Shown here piece after piece: positions 42,619 through 51,463 of a stretch of DNA of 64,000 bases. Under the pieces are notes generated by a model. It saw only the letters and a program-made list of their open reading frames with translations, made no database searches and was not told where the DNA came from. The stretch comes from Actinomycetota bacterium. Its GTDB lineage: Bacteria; Actinomycetota; Thermoleophilia; Solirubrobacterales; Solirubrobacteraceae. Made by a program: the position numbers and the translations under genes. The stretch is taken from NCBI GenBank assembly GCA_018268595.1, contig JAFDWH010000004.1, forward strand, positions 62,001-126,000. The letters run 5' to 3'. How positions within the stretch are numbered: the stretch's first letter is position 1; each line of letters opens with the position of its first letter.

Positions 42619-43575
42619 ATGCGCTCAGCGTTCGCACAGACCCTGCTCGACCTCGCCGCGGAGGACGAGCGGATCGCCCTGCTCACGGGCGATCTCGGCT
42701 TCGCCGTGCTCGAGCCGTTCGCCGAGCGCTTCCCGGACCGCTTCTGGAACGCCGGCGTCGCCGAGCAGAACATGGTCGGGCTCGCGACCGGCCTCGCCGA
42801 GGCCGGCTACACGCCCTACGTCTACTCGATCGCGACGTTCGCCTCGATGCGCGGCTACGAGTTCGTGCGCAACGGGCCGATCCTGCACGAGCTGCCGGTC
42901 CGCGTCGTCGGCGTCGGCGGCGGGATGGACTACGGCCACAACGGCGTCACGCACTACGCGCTGGAGGACGCCGGCATCATGCGCGTGCAGCCGGGGATCG
43001 CGGTCGTCGCACCGGCCGACCCGCAGCAGACGCGCGCCGCGCTGCCGGCGATCCAAACGCTGCCCGGGCCGGTCTACCTGCGGCTCGGGAAGGAGTCGCA
43101 GCCGGTGCCCGGCCTCGACGGCCGCTTCGCGCTCGGGCGCGCCGAGCGGATCGGCGAGGGCCGGGACGTCGCGCTCGTCGCGCTCGGCGGCATGGCCGCG
43201 ACGGCAGTCGAGACGGCCGAGCGGCTCGCCGCCGACGGGGTCGAGGCGTCCGTGCTCGTCGTCTCCAGCCTCAACCCGGCGCCGACCGAGGACCTCGCCG
43301 AGGCGCTCGCCGAGGTCCCGGTCGCGCTGAGCGCGGAGGCCCACTACGTCAATGGCGCGCTCGGCTCGCTCGTCGCCGAGACGATCGCCGAGCACGGCCT
43401 CGGCTGCCGGCTCGTGCGCGCCGGCCTGCGCGCGATGCCGATCGGCGCCACCGGCAGCCGCCCGCACCTCTACGAGCGTCACGGGCTCGCGCCCGAGCAG
43501 CTCGCCGCGAGCGCCCTGCGCGCGCTCGACGGCGCATCCGCACCCGTCACGACCGGAGCCACGCACCCACGATGA
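42619..43575 (+). CDS. Transketolase C-terminal subunit (pyrimidine-binding and C-domain)
   Basis: The 318-residue protein corresponds to the second half of transketolase or a DXS-like enzyme. MRSAFAQTLLDLA, LTGDLGFAVLEPF and RFWNAGVAEQNMVGLATGLA (with the catalytic Glu of AEQN that activates thiamine diphosphate), GGGMDYGHNGVTHYALED and a C-terminal domain with VALVALGGMA are all present. It must pair with a separate N-terminal TPP-binding subunit, encoded at 48466. The location among glycosyltransferases suggests a role in making a special sugar precursor for a surface glycan. Its stop overlaps the next gene start (ATGA). Confidence 0.88.
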   Translation: MRSAFAQTLLDLAAEDERIALLTGDLGFAVLEPFAERFPDRFWNAGVAEQNMVGLATGLAEAGYTPYVYSIATFASMRGYEFVRNGPILHELPVRVVGVGGGMDYGHNGVTHYALEDAGIMRVQPGIAVVAPADPQQTRAALPAIQTLPGPVYLRLGKESQPVPGLDGRFALGRAERIGEGRDVALVALGGMAATAVETAERLAADGVEASVLVVSSLNPAPTEDLAEALAEVPVALSAEAHYVNGALGSLVAETIAEHGLGCRLVRAGLRAMPIGATGSRPHLYERHGLAPEQLAASALRALDGASAPVTTGATHPR

Positions 43576-44363
43576 CCGACACCGCCACGCCCTTCGCCTC
43601 GCTGATCCTGCCGATCCACAACCAGGCCGACCACATATCGAAGGTCGTCACCGGCTTCCTCGCCGACTTCGCGAAGCTGCCGCGGCCGGTCGAGCTGGTG
43701 CTCGTGCCGAACGGCTGCCACGACGCCTCGCCGGAGATCTGCGCGGAGCTCGCCGCGCAGTATCCCGGCCGCGTCCAGCTCGTCGGCCCGCTCAAGCGCG
43801 GCGGCTGGGGCCGCGCGATCAACGCCGGCCTCGACGCCTGCCGCGGCGAGATCGTCGGCTACACGAACTCCGCGCGCACGACGCCGGAGACGGCGACGCT
43901 GATGCTCGCGTACGCGATGGCCTACCCCGACGCCGCGCTGAAGGCGCAGCGGCGCATCCGCGAGAGCGCGCTGCGGCGCGCCGGATCGGTGCTCTACAAC
44001 TTCGAGTGCCGCCGCTTGTTCGACCTCGCGACGTGGGACATCGACGGGACGCCGAAGTTCTTCCCGAGACGCTTCCACCATCTGACGAGGCTCAGCAGCG
44101 ATGCCGAGCTGTACGACCTGGAGTGGATGCGCGCCTGCCGCTTCGCCGGCTATCCGGTCGTCGAGATCCCGATCTATCCGACCGAGCGCTTCGGCGGCAG
44201 ATCGACGACCAGCTACAAGTCGGCGATCCGCATGCTCGTGGGCGCCTACCGCATGCGCGGGTCGTTCCACAGCGCGCCGCCCGGCGGCGTGCTGCCCGAG
44301 CAGGCCGACGCCGGCGCCGACGAGCGCCTGCCCGCAGGGCAGCTCGGCCGCGTCGCCGGCTGA
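43572..44363 (+). CDS. Family 2 glycosyltransferase, atypical
   Basis: The 263-residue GT-A-type protein begins ASLILPIHNQADHISKVVTGF, then ELVLVPNGCHDAS and GGWGRAINAGLDACRGEIVGY, the usual nucleotide-sugar fold. Where most GT2 enzymes have a DxD or DAD motif for the metal, this protein reads YTNSARTTPE, so the metal site is missing or moved. Otherwise it resembles dolichol-phosphate-mannose-synthase-like transferases (VEIPIYPTERFGGRST near the end). It overlaps the transketolase gene by four bases. Confidence 0.82.
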   Translation: MTDTATPFASLILPIHNQADHISKVVTGFLADFAKLPRPVELVLVPNGCHDASPEICAELAAQYPGRVQLVGPLKRGGWGRAINAGLDACRGEIVGYTNSARTTPETATLMLAYAMAYPDAALKAQRRIRESALRRAGSVLYNFECRRLFDLATWDIDGTPKFFPRRFHHLTRLSSDAELYDLEWMRACRFAGYPVVEIPIYPTERFGGRSTTSYKSAIRMLVGAYRMRGSFHSAPPGGVLPEQADAGADERLPAGQLGRVAG

Positions 44364-44368
44364 GCCGG

Positions 44369-46453
44369 ATGGGCGCCATCGCGACGCGCGCCGCCGCGGC
44401 TCGACGGGCGCTCGCCCCCGCCGAGGCGGCGTGGCTGCTGGCGCTGCCGGTCGCGGCGCTCACGGTGCTGCTTATCGCCGTGCTCGGCCCGCCGCTCGGG
44501 GAGCTGCTGCTGCCGAAGTCGCGGCTCGCGTTCTTCGCAGCGGCGCTCCCGCAGCTGCAGCCGGAGGCGCACGAGCAGGGGCGCGTGTTGGTGGCGCTCG
44601 CCGGGCCGCTGCTGCTCGCCGGCGCCGTCGCGCTCGCCGCGCGGCGCCCGCCGCACCTGCCGGCGGCAACGATCGCGCCGCTCGTGTGGAGCGCGCAGGC
44701 CGCGCTCGCCGTCGCCGCCGCCGCGCTGCTCGCGATCCAGCGCAGGATCGTCTTCGGCGAAATCTACGAGACGCTGAAGCCGTTCCACCAGCGCTACTTC
44801 ACGGACGCGACGCTCGTCGTCGCCGTGATCGGCGCGGCCGCGATCGTCGCCGCGACCGGCAGCGCGGCGGTGCGCGCCCGCGCCACCGGCTGGGCGCGCG
44901 ACACGAGCTCGCGGCGGATCGCCTGGACGCTCGCCGCCGGGCTGCTGATCGCCATCTGGCTGCTGCACGCGGTCAACGTCGAAGGGACGGTCCTCAACGA
45001 GAACTACGCCGCCCGCTACCACCTGTCGTTCACGCTCGACGAAACGTGGGCGGTGCTGAACGGCCGCACGCCGCTGGTGAACTTCGACGCGCAGTACGGC
45101 TCGCTGTGGCCGTATCCGGTCGCCGCGCTGATGTCGCTGGTCGGCCCGTCGGTCGGCAGCTTCACGATCCTCATGTGCCTGATCGGCGGCGTCGCGCTGC
45201 TGGCGATCTACGACCTGCTGCGGCGCGTCGCGCGCAGCTCGCTCGCCGGGCTGCTGCTGTTCGCGCCGTTCCTCGCGACGAGCTTCTTCCTGCTGCGCGG
45301 CCCGCTGTCGAACCGCTACACGCTCGCGACGATCTTCGCCGACTACCCGCTGCGCTTCGCCGGCCCGTGGCTGCTCGCGTGGCTGACCGTGCGCCGGCTC
45401 GACAGCCGCGCCGCGCGCGCGTGGCCGCTGTTCCTCGTCGCCGGGCTGGTGGTGCTGAACAACACCGACCACGGGCTGCCGGCGCTCGGCGCGCTCGCGG
45501 CGGCGCTGCTGTGGACCGCGCGGCCGACAACCCGGCGGCTGTCGCGCCTGGCGCTCGAAGCGCTCGCCGGCCTCGCCGCCGCGTACGCGCTCGTCGCGCT
45601 GCTGACGCTCGCGCGCGCGGGCGCGCTGCCCGACCTCGCGGTCCTGTTCCGCTTCGCGACGCTGTACGCCGGCGCCGGCTTCGCGATGCTGCCGATGCCG
45701 ACGCTCGGCTTCCACACGCTGATTTACCTGACGTTCGCCGCCGCGCTCGCAGTCGCGACCGTGCGTGCGCTCGCGGCCGGGGGGCCGCAGCCCGACGCGC
45801 CCGAGCAAGCGCTGACCGGGGCGCTCGCGTTCGTCGCCGTCTTCGGCCTCGGCAGCGGGACCTACTACGCCGGGCGCTCGCATCCGGAGGTGCTCGTCAC
45901 CTCCTTTGCCGCCTGGTCGCTCGCGCTCGCGCTGCTGACGCTCGTCGCCATGCGCCGCCTCGCCGCGCAGGCCGCCGCCGGCCGCCGCTGGCCCGAGCCG
46001 GCCGTCGCGCTGTGCCTCGTCGGCTTCGGCATCGCGGCCTGCTCGCTCGCGCAGACGCCGACGCCGTGGTCGCAGCTCGACCGCCTGCGCGCGACCGGCG
46101 AACCGCTCCTGCGCGCGCCGGCCGGCCAGGCATTCGTCGCGGCCCACACGAGGCGCGGCGAGCGTGTCGCGATCCTGCTCCAGCTGAGCCACCGCATCGC
46201 CGACGACGTCGGCGTGACGAACGTCTCCCCCTACACGACCGCGTTCGCGATGCCCGCCGTCACGCAGCTCGTTGACGTGCTGCGCGCGCTGCAACGCGCG
46301 GGCGGGACGAAGGTGTTCGTGCCGACGCAGCCAGCCGCGATGCCGGACGTGCGGCCCGCGCTCGAGGCGTTCGGCTACGGCAGAGTCGTCGGGGACCCCG
46401 AAGGCGACGAGCTGTGGGTGCAGGGCGCGCCGGCGGCGGGCAGCGGGCCGTAG
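44369..46453 (+). CDS. Polytopic membrane protein, GT-C-like
   Basis: The 694-residue protein has 12-14 hydrophobic helices and an extracytoplasmic loop near TLDETWAVLNGRTPLVNFDAQ, followed by YGSLWPYPVAAL. The architecture fits GT-C-type glycosyltransferases or flippase-linked proteins that use polyprenyl-phosphate sugars, but no clear catalytic motif is identified. The C-terminal soluble stretch includes FVAAHTRRGERVAILLQLSH. The gene starts five bases after the GT2 stop and ends in a convergent arrangement with the methyltransferase gene. Confidence 0.75.
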   Translation: MGAIATRAAAARRALAPAEAAWLLALPVAALTVLLIAVLGPPLGELLLPKSRLAFFAAALPQLQPEAHEQGRVLVALAGPLLLAGAVALAARRPPHLPAATIAPLVWSAQAALAVAAAALLAIQRRIVFGEIYETLKPFHQRYFTDATLVVAVIGAAAIVAATGSAAVRARATGWARDTSSRRIAWTLAAGLLIAIWLLHAVNVEGTVLNENYAARYHLSFTLDETWAVLNGRTPLVNFDAQYGSLWPYPVAALMSLVGPSVGSFTILMCLIGGVALLAIYDLLRRVARSSLAGLLLFAPFLATSFFLLRGPLSNRYTLATIFADYPLRFAGPWLLAWLTVRRLDSRAARAWPLFLVAGLVVLNNTDHGLPALGALAAALLWTARPTTRRLSRLALEALAGLAAAYALVALLTLARAGALPDLAVLFRFATLYAGAGFAMLPMPTLGFHTLIYLTFAAALAVATVRALAAGGPQPDAPEQALTGALAFVAVFGLGSGTYYAGRSHPEVLVTSFAAWSLALALLTLVAMRRLAAQAAAGRRWPEPAVALCLVGFGIAACSLAQTPTPWSQLDRLRATGEPLLRAPAGQAFVAAHTRRGERVAILLQLSHRIADDVGVTNVSPYTTAFAMPAVTQLVDVLRALQRAGGTKVFVPTQPAAMPDVRPALEAFGYGRVVGDPEGDELWVQGAPAAGSGP

Positions 46454-46480
46454 GGCCCGCCCCCGCGCCGACACGAAGGC

Positions 46481-47260
46481 CTACACGCGCCGCATCACCG
46501 CGAGCAGCGAGAGCCCGGCCGGCAGCGAGCGCCGGCCGCGGTCGAGCCACTTCGCCTCGAGCTTCATCGGCAGCTCGAGCATCGGCGACATCCACGGCGG
46601 CGTCAGCTCGACGTCGGAGCTGTGCCTGCCGTGCTGCGAGGAGTTCGAGACGTCTCCGTTGCCGTCGATGGCGTCCCTGTGGCGGACCCGCTGCAAGAGG
46701 CGCACCGCAGCCGCGGGCGGCAGCAGCAGCGAGTTGAAGTACGTCATGCGCTCGATGCTCCAGCCGGTCTCGGCGGCGAGCGCGCGCATCATCTTGCGGT
46801 CGTAGCGACGGAAGTGGTTGTTGAAGACGTCGTGGCTCGACCACAGCGCTCTCAGCGCCGGCACCGTCATCAGGAAGTAGCCGCCCGGCTTCGTCACGCG
46901 CCGCAGCTCGCGCAGCGTCACGCGGTCGTCGGCGGTGTGCTCGACCATGTCGAGCGAGATCACGAGGTCGAACGTCTCGTCCGGCCACGGCAGCTGCTCG
47001 ACCGGCCCCTGCACGACGTCCTCGTGACCGCGGCTGCGCGCGATCTCGACCGAGTCGGGGTTGAGGTCGAGACCCGTCACGTGCCCGTAGGCGCGCAGCT
47101 CGTCGAGCAGGCGGCCGGAGCCGCAGCCGGCGTCGAGCACGCGCATCGTCGGACCGCTCGGCAGTTGCGCGAGCTCCTCGCAGACGATCCGGCGCCGGCC
47201 GCGGTACCACCAGTGGCGGTCCTCCTGGTCGAGCATCGCTTGCACCTCAACGCGGTCCAT
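46481..47260 (-). CDS. Class I SAM-dependent methyltransferase
   Basis: The 259-residue protein has the Rossmann methyltransferase motifs VLDAGCGSGRLLDEL (42-56), GLDLNPDSVEIAR (63-75), FDLVISLDMVEH (97-108) and LRRVTKPGGYFLMTVP (119-134). The N-terminal QEDRHWWYRGRRRIV box is shared with sugar- and lipid-modifying methyltransferases in glycan clusters. The C-terminus is less conserved and may hold a helical membrane-proximal segment (PPWMSPMLELP). It lies downstream of the GT gene at 48363 with a 44-base gap and is likely co-transcribed with it. Confidence 0.87.
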   Translation of the reverse strand: MDRVEVQAMLDQEDRHWWYRGRRRIVCEELAQLPSGPTMRVLDAGCGSGRLLDELRAYGHVTGLDLNPDSVEIARSRGHEDVVQGPVEQLPWPDETFDLVISLDMVEHTADDRVTLRELRRVTKPGGYFLMTVPALRALWSSHDVFNNHFRRYDRKMMRALAAETGWSIERMTYFNSLLLPPAAAVRLLQRVRHRDAIDGNGDVSNSSQHGRHSSDVELTPPWMSPMLELPMKLEAKWLDRGRRSLPAGLSLLAVMRRV

Positions 47261-47304
47261 GACGTTCGCAGTCTCCTTGGTCTCGGTTCGATTGACAGTA
47301 GCGG

Positions 47305-48363
47305 TCAGAAGGTTCGGCCGACCGACACGGGGCGCGGGCGTCCCGGCGGGCGCGGCGTCGCGCCGCTGCGGACGACGGCTGCCGTGAGCGCCTCCTCCCA
47401 CAGTCCGGCGTTCGCCCCTATCGCCTGCTCGCGCCCCCAGCGGCGCGCGTGCTTGGCGAGCTTGCGCCGCTCGCGCGGCTTGTCGAGCAGCCGGGCGATC
47501 GCCTCGAACCAGCCGTCGTCGGGCACGAGCCGCCCGCCCTGCTTCTCGCCGAGCGACGCGTACGGCCCGACCGGCGACGCGAGCCACGGTCTGCCGAGCG
47601 CCGCGTATTCCTTGACCTTGATGCTCGAGCGCGCGTGGTTGAACGGGATGTCGGCGATCGGCGCGAGCCCGACGTCCCACTCGGCGAGCTTCGGCGGCAG
47701 GTCGAAGAAGTCGACGTGCGGCGTCAGCCGGTAGCGCTCGTGGCGCATGCCGATGCTGCAGCCGATCGTCTCGACCACGAGCTGCGGGTAGGCGTCCAGC
47801 AGCCGTTCGAACTGCTCGCGCAGCGGCAGCCGCTCGACGTCGACGTGGTGCTCGTTGCCGGCGAGCCAGCCGAACACGACCCTGTCGCCGTTCGCCGGGG
47901 CGGACGCCTTCAGCGCCGAGTTGGGGACGTAGTTCTCGATCACCTGCACGTGCGGCGCGCCGTACTCGCGGAAGCGCTCCGCGATCGTCGCGCTCGAGGC
48001 GATCGCCAGGTCGGACAGCTGCACGAGTCTGCGTATCTGGCGCAGCGCGCGGTCGCCGGCGAAGCCGCCGTAGTCCCTGTGCGCGACGTTGTTTCTCGGC
48101 ACGGCGCGCATGTCGTCGTCGTTGTCGTAGACGACCGTCATCCCGCGCTGCTTCGCCGTGCGCGCAAGCTGCAGGACGCCGTCTTCGTGCTCGCGGTAGA
48201 CGTGCAGCACGTCGTGGCCGGCGGCCAGCTCGCCGCGTATCCCGACCTGCGGCTGCCACAGCTGCGTGATGTCGTGGCCGCGCTCGGCGAGCGCGATCAT
48301 CGGCCCTATGCCGCGATACCAGCCACCCGGCGCTTCCGGGTTGGCGATGAAGGCTATGCGCAC
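47305..48363 (-). CDS. GT-B-type glycosyltransferase, paralogue 1
   Basis: The 352-residue protein begins MRIAFIANPEAPGGWYRGIGP, has the conserved block VYDNDDDMRAVP (about 79-90), a linker ENYVPNSAL, and the C-terminal donor domain with DVGLAPIADIPFNHARSSIK, EYAALGRPWLASPVGPYASLG and EKQGGRLVPDDGWFEAI. The same family occurs twice more at 52985 and 54025. It resembles family-4-like transferases with an NDDD motif that I cannot assign to a characterised member. It is divergent from the transketolase N-subunit gene. Confidence 0.83.
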   Translation of the reverse strand: MRIAFIANPEAPGGWYRGIGPMIALAERGHDITQLWQPQVGIRGELAAGHDVLHVYREHEDGVLQLARTAKQRGMTVVYDNDDDMRAVPRNNVAHRDYGGFAGDRALRQIRRLVQLSDLAIASSATIAERFREYGAPHVQVIENYVPNSALKASAPANGDRVVFGWLAGNEHHVDVERLPLREQFERLLDAYPQLVVETIGCSIGMRHERYRLTPHVDFFDLPPKLAEWDVGLAPIADIPFNHARSSIKVKEYAALGRPWLASPVGPYASLGEKQGGRLVPDDGWFEAIARLLDKPRERRKLAKHARRWGREQAIGANAGLWEEALTAAVVRSGATPRPPGRPRPVSVGRTF

Positions 48364-48465
48364 CTGTCCCCCTCGTTTCCCCCGTGGTGCGAGGACGAGC
48401 CTACCAGCCGCATCCCGCCCGATCGACCGCTGCTAGAGTCGGACGAAAGTCGCGAAGGGGGAGCG

Positions 48466-49287
48466 ATGGAGGGGGATCGGCTCGCATACGAGATCCGCCG
48501 CACGGTCGTCGACGAGTCGATGCGCGCGGGGGTCGGACACATCGGCTCGGCGTTGTCGATCGCCGACCTGCTCGCCGCGCTCTACGGCGGCGTGCTGCGC
48601 ATAGGCGAAGCAGACGAACCGGAGCGCGACCGCTTCGTGCTGTCGAAGGGCCACGCCGCGCTCGGCCTGTACGCCGCGCTGGCGGCCACCGGCCGCATCG
48701 ACCGCGAGCTGCTGTCGACCTACTGCGGCGAGGGCTCGATGCTCGGCGCGCACCCGGAGCACGTGCTGCCCGGCGTCGACTTCTCGACCGGCTCGCTCGG
48801 CCAGGGCCTCTCGATCGCCGCCGGCGCCGCGCTCGCGGCGCGCCGCCAGGGCTCGCCGCGACGCGTCTTCGCGCTGCTGAGCGACGCCGAGACGAACGAG
48901 GGCTCGATATGGGAGGCGGCGATGTTCGCCGCCCACCACGGGCTCGCCAACCTCGTCGCGCTGATCGACGTCAACGGCCAGCAGGCGCTCGGCTACACGC
49001 GCGACGTGATGGACCCCGGTCCGCCCGCCGCCGCCCGCTGGGCGGCGTTCGGGTGGGACGTGCACGAGGTCGACGGCACCGACCCGGACGCGATCGCGGG
49101 CGCGATCGAACGGCTCGACCTGCGCGACGGCCCACCGCACGTGCTGCTGGCGAGGACCGTCTTCGGCCGCGGCGTGTCGTTCATGGAGAGCAGGATCGAG
49201 TGGCACTACCTGCCGCTCGAAGCGGAGACGCACCGCCGCGCGGTCGAGGAGCTGGAGGCCGCGTGCCCGCCGCCCGTTCGCTCGTGA
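48466..49287 (+). CDS. Transketolase N-terminal (TPP-binding) subunit
   Basis: The 273-residue protein is the first half of a split transketolase: RRTVVDESMRAGVGHIGSAL, RDRFVLSKGHAALGLYAAL, the metal/TPP site LLSDAETNEGSIWEAAMFA (E in the GDG-equivalent position) and LVALIDVNGQQALGYT, then WEVxxxDG-like VHEVDGTDPD. It should join the C-subunit encoded at 42619 to form an enzyme transferring two-carbon units between sugar phosphates. ATG 48466 follows GGGGGAG. Its 3' end overlaps the epimerase gene by 25 bases, tying it to sugar-nucleotide metabolism. Confidence 0.9.
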   Translation: MEGDRLAYEIRRTVVDESMRAGVGHIGSALSIADLLAALYGGVLRIGEADEPERDRFVLSKGHAALGLYAALAATGRIDRELLSTYCGEGSMLGAHPEHVLPGVDFSTGSLGQGLSIAAGAALAARRQGSPRRVFALLSDAETNEGSIWEAAMFAAHHGLANLVALIDVNGQQALGYTRDVMDPGPPAAARWAAFGWDVHEVDGTDPDAIAGAIERLDLRDGPPHVLLARTVFGRGVSFMESRIEWHYLPLEAETHRRAVEELEAACPPPVRS

Positions 49288-50237
49288 CGGGCGCCGCGGG
49301 CTTCATCGGCGCCGCGCTCGCACGCCGCCTGATCGCCCGCGGAGACACGGTGACGCTGCTGTCCGGGCCGGGCTCGGACCCGTGGCGGCTGGCGGCGCTG
49401 CGCGACGACGCGCACGTGCTCGAAGTCGACCTGCGCGACGCCGACGCGGTCGGCCGCGCGGTCGGCAGCGCGCGGCCGGAGCTGGTCTTCCACCTCGCCG
49501 CGCACGGCGCGTACTCGTGGCAGCGCTCGCTGCCGCGCATGATCGAGACGAACGTCGCCGGCAGCGCGCACGTCGCCGAGGCGGCGCTCGCGGCCGGCGC
49601 ACGCGCGATCGTCAACGCCGGCTCCTCCTCGGAGTACGGGCTCAAGGACCACGCGCCGCCCGAGCACGAGCTGCCCGAGCCGAACAGCGCCTACGCCGTC
49701 ACGAAGGCGTCGGCGACGCTGCTCGGCGGCTGGCTCGCGCGCGAGCGCGGCGCGGCGATCACGACGCTGCGGCTGTACTCCGCCTACGGTCCGTGGGAGG
49801 AGCCCAGACGCCTGATGCCGGCGCTCGTCGCAGCCGGACTCGACCGGCGCCTGCCACCGCTCGCCGACCCGTCGATCGCGCGCGACTTCGTGTTCGTGGA
49901 AGACGTCTGCGACGCGTTCCTGCTCGCGGCCGAGCGTGCGGAGCCGGGCGCCGGGGCGGTCTACAACGTCGGCGGCGGGCGGCAGACGACGCTGCGTGAG
50001 CTGGCGGAGGTCGCACGCCGCACCTTCTCGATCGAGGAGGAGCCGGCGTGGGCGGCGTTCCCGGCGCGCGACTGGGACACCGACGTGTGGGTCGCCGACG
50101 CGCGCCGCGCCGAGGCGGAGCTGGGCTGGCGCGCGCGCACGTCGCTGGAAGCCGGGCTCGCCGCGTTCGCGCAGTGGATCGACGAGCTGCCGGCCGAGGT
50201 GGCGGGCCGTTACCGCACCGCGGTCGGCGCCGCCTGA
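49263..50237 (+). CDS. NAD-dependent epimerase/dehydratase (extended SDR)
   Basis: The 324-residue protein has TGAAGFIGAALARRL (NAD-binding GxxGxxG), LVFHLAAHGAY, the catalytic NAGSSSEYG Ser region and the YAVTKASA Tyr-x3-Lys pair, plus RLYSAYGPWEEPRRLMPAL and YNVGGGRQTTLRELA. It is an extended short-chain dehydrogenase acting on a nucleoside-diphosphate sugar, such as a 4-epimerase or 4,6-dehydratase. The catalytic TxxxYxxxK is complete. GTG 49263 overlaps the transketolase subunit gene, so the two are co-translated and probably act in one sugar pathway. Confidence 0.88.
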   Translation: MPAARSLVTGAAGFIGAALARRLIARGDTVTLLSGPGSDPWRLAALRDDAHVLEVDLRDADAVGRAVGSARPELVFHLAAHGAYSWQRSLPRMIETNVAGSAHVAEAALAAGARAIVNAGSSSEYGLKDHAPPEHELPEPNSAYAVTKASATLLGGWLARERGAAITTLRLYSAYGPWEEPRRLMPALVAAGLDRRLPPLADPSIARDFVFVEDVCDAFLLAAERAEPGAGAVYNVGGGRQTTLRELAEVARRTFSIEEEPAWAAFPARDWDTDVWVADARRAEAELGWRARTSLEAGLAAFAQWIDELPAEVAGRYRTAVGAA

Positions 50238-50270
50238 GCGTCCGCGCTCGCCGATCCCACACATCGTGTG

Positions 50271-50299
50271 TTGAAGCCCCGCCGCAGCGGGACTAGCGT
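50271..50299 (+). promoter_or_regulatory. Promoter of the pRiA4b ORF3-like gene
   Basis: TTGAAG (50271-50276), 17 bases, TAGCGT (50294-50299), then six bases to the GTG start. Confidence 0.55.
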
Positions 50300-50305
50300 G
50301 CAGTC

Positions 50306-50776
50306 GTGAGCCTCACCCCGCTGCCATGGCTGCAAGTCCAGGTGGAGCTGGAAGGGAGCGCCGAGCTCGAGTGCGACCCGCCGCCGGGGCGGATCGTGAT
50401 CGTCGGCCCGGGCCACACGTTCCTGCAGCTCGCGGACGCGATCGACGCCGCCTTCGCGCGCTGGGACCTCGCGCACCTGCACGCGTTCGAGCTGCCGGAC
50501 GGCCGCTTCGTCGGCCTGCCGGACAGCGGCCCGCCGCTCGGCGACGCGCCGCGTTGGCTCGACCACCGCGCCGTCGAGGTGCTCGCGGCCGTCGGCCCGG
50601 GCGACCGCTTCGGCTACACGTTCGACCTCACCGAGGGCTGGCGCCACGCCTGCCAGGTGCTGGAGGAGACGGTCGACCCGCTGAGCGTCTTCGGCGAGCG
50701 GCCCGACCGCCCGGCGATCGCGTTCGGCTGGGGCTGGATCCCCGACCAGTACGGCCGCACCGCGCGAGAGGACTGA
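50306..50776 (+). CDS. pRiA4b ORF3-like protein
   Basis: The 156-residue protein has the pRiA4b ORF-3-like domain: LQVQVELEGS near the start, FLQLADAIDAAFARWDLAHLHAFEL and GDRFGYTFDLTEGWRHACQVLE. The domain is common as a plasmid or IS passenger and also chromosomal; its function is unknown. The GTG start is six bases after a good promoter, so the mRNA is leaderless. Confidence 0.82.
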   Translation: MSLTPLPWLQVQVELEGSAELECDPPPGRIVIVGPGHTFLQLADAIDAAFARWDLAHLHAFELPDGRFVGLPDSGPPLGDAPRWLDHRAVEVLAAVGPGDRFGYTFDLTEGWRHACQVLEETVDPLSVFGERPDRPAIAFGWGWIPDQYGRTARED

Positions 50777-50793
50777 CGATGCGCGCGGAGAAG

Positions 50794-50883
50794 CGGAGGG
50801 GGAGGGATTCGAACCCTCGATGGACGGAACCCGCCCATAACGGTTTTCGAGACCGCCGCATTCAACCGCTCTGCCACCCCTCC
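50794..50883 (-). tRNA. tRNA-Ser (anticodon CGA)
   Basis: The 90-base gene has acceptor GGAGGGG/CCCCTCC, an anticodon arm with loop CTCGAAA (anticodon CGA), a long class II variable arm and T-arm GAGGG-TTCGAAT-CCCTC. The discriminator is G, as usual for tRNA-Ser. CCA is not encoded. Confidence 0.97.
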
Positions 50884-50941
50884 TGGGCGCAGCCCGGACA
50901 GGGTAGCGGTTGCCCGCCGCGCCCGGCGCCTCAGCGGACCC

Positions 50942-51406
50942 TCAGCGCCGGCTCGCGAAGAAGCTCGACAGCAGCCCGCCGCACTCGTCCGCGAGCAGCC
51001 CGCCGGCGACCTCGGGACGGTGGTTGAGCTGCGGCTGGCCAAGCACGTCGAGCACGCTTCCGCCGGCGCCCGCCTTCGGGTCCCAGGCGCCGAACACGAC
51101 GCGCGGCACGCGCGCCAGCACGATCGCGCCGGCGCACATCGCGCACGGCTCGAGCGTCACGTACAGGACCGACTCCAGCACGCGCCAGCTGCCCAGCTTC
51201 GCCGCCGCCTCGCGCAGCGCGAGCACCTCCGCGTGCGCCGTCGGGTCCTGACGCAGCTCGCGCTCGTTGCGCCCGCTCGCGAGCACCTCGCCCTCGTGCA
51301 CGATCACCGCGCCGATCGGCACGTCGTCATGCTCCATCGCGCGCTCGGCCTCGCGCAGCGCCAGGCGCATGAAGTACTCGTCGCGTGGGAAGAAGTGGCT
51401 GGTCAC
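50942..51406 (-). CDS. tadA: tRNA-specific adenosine deaminase
   Basis: The 154-residue cytidine-deaminase-fold enzyme makes inosine at the wobble position of tRNA-Arg(ACG). The zinc site is complete: TAHAEVLALREA and TLEPCAMCAGAIVLAR, with the N-terminal YFMRLALREAERA helix and DVPIGAVIV strand. GTG 51406 gives the full N-terminus. It is divergent from the subtilase gene and shares a 118-base spacer with a perfect inverted repeat. Confidence 0.93.
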   Translation of the reverse strand: MTSHFFPRDEYFMRLALREAERAMEHDDVPIGAVIVHEGEVLASGRNERELRQDPTAHAEVLALREAAAKLGSWRVLESVLYVTLEPCAMCAGAIVLARVPRVVFGAWDPKAGAGGSVLDVLGQPQLNHRPEVAGGLLADECGGLLSSFFASRR

Positions 51407-51443
51407 TGGACTCCGCAGCGTCCAAGCACCCGGACGGCGGGTT

Positions 51444-51463
51444 GCGGCGAAACCTTTCGCCGC
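51444..51463. promoter_or_regulatory. Perfect inverted repeat between tadA and subtilase
   Basis: GCGGCGAAA-CC-TTTCGCCGC is a 20-base palindrome with 9-bp arms, 38 bases from the tadA start and 61 from the subtilase start. As both genes point away from it, an operator is more likely than a terminator. Confidence 0.45.

Noticed and set aside
44246-46474. A minus-strand open frame of 742 codons opposite the GT-C-like gene
   Set aside because: Low-complexity Arg/Glu/Gln content and no motif; a shadow of the plus-strand gene.
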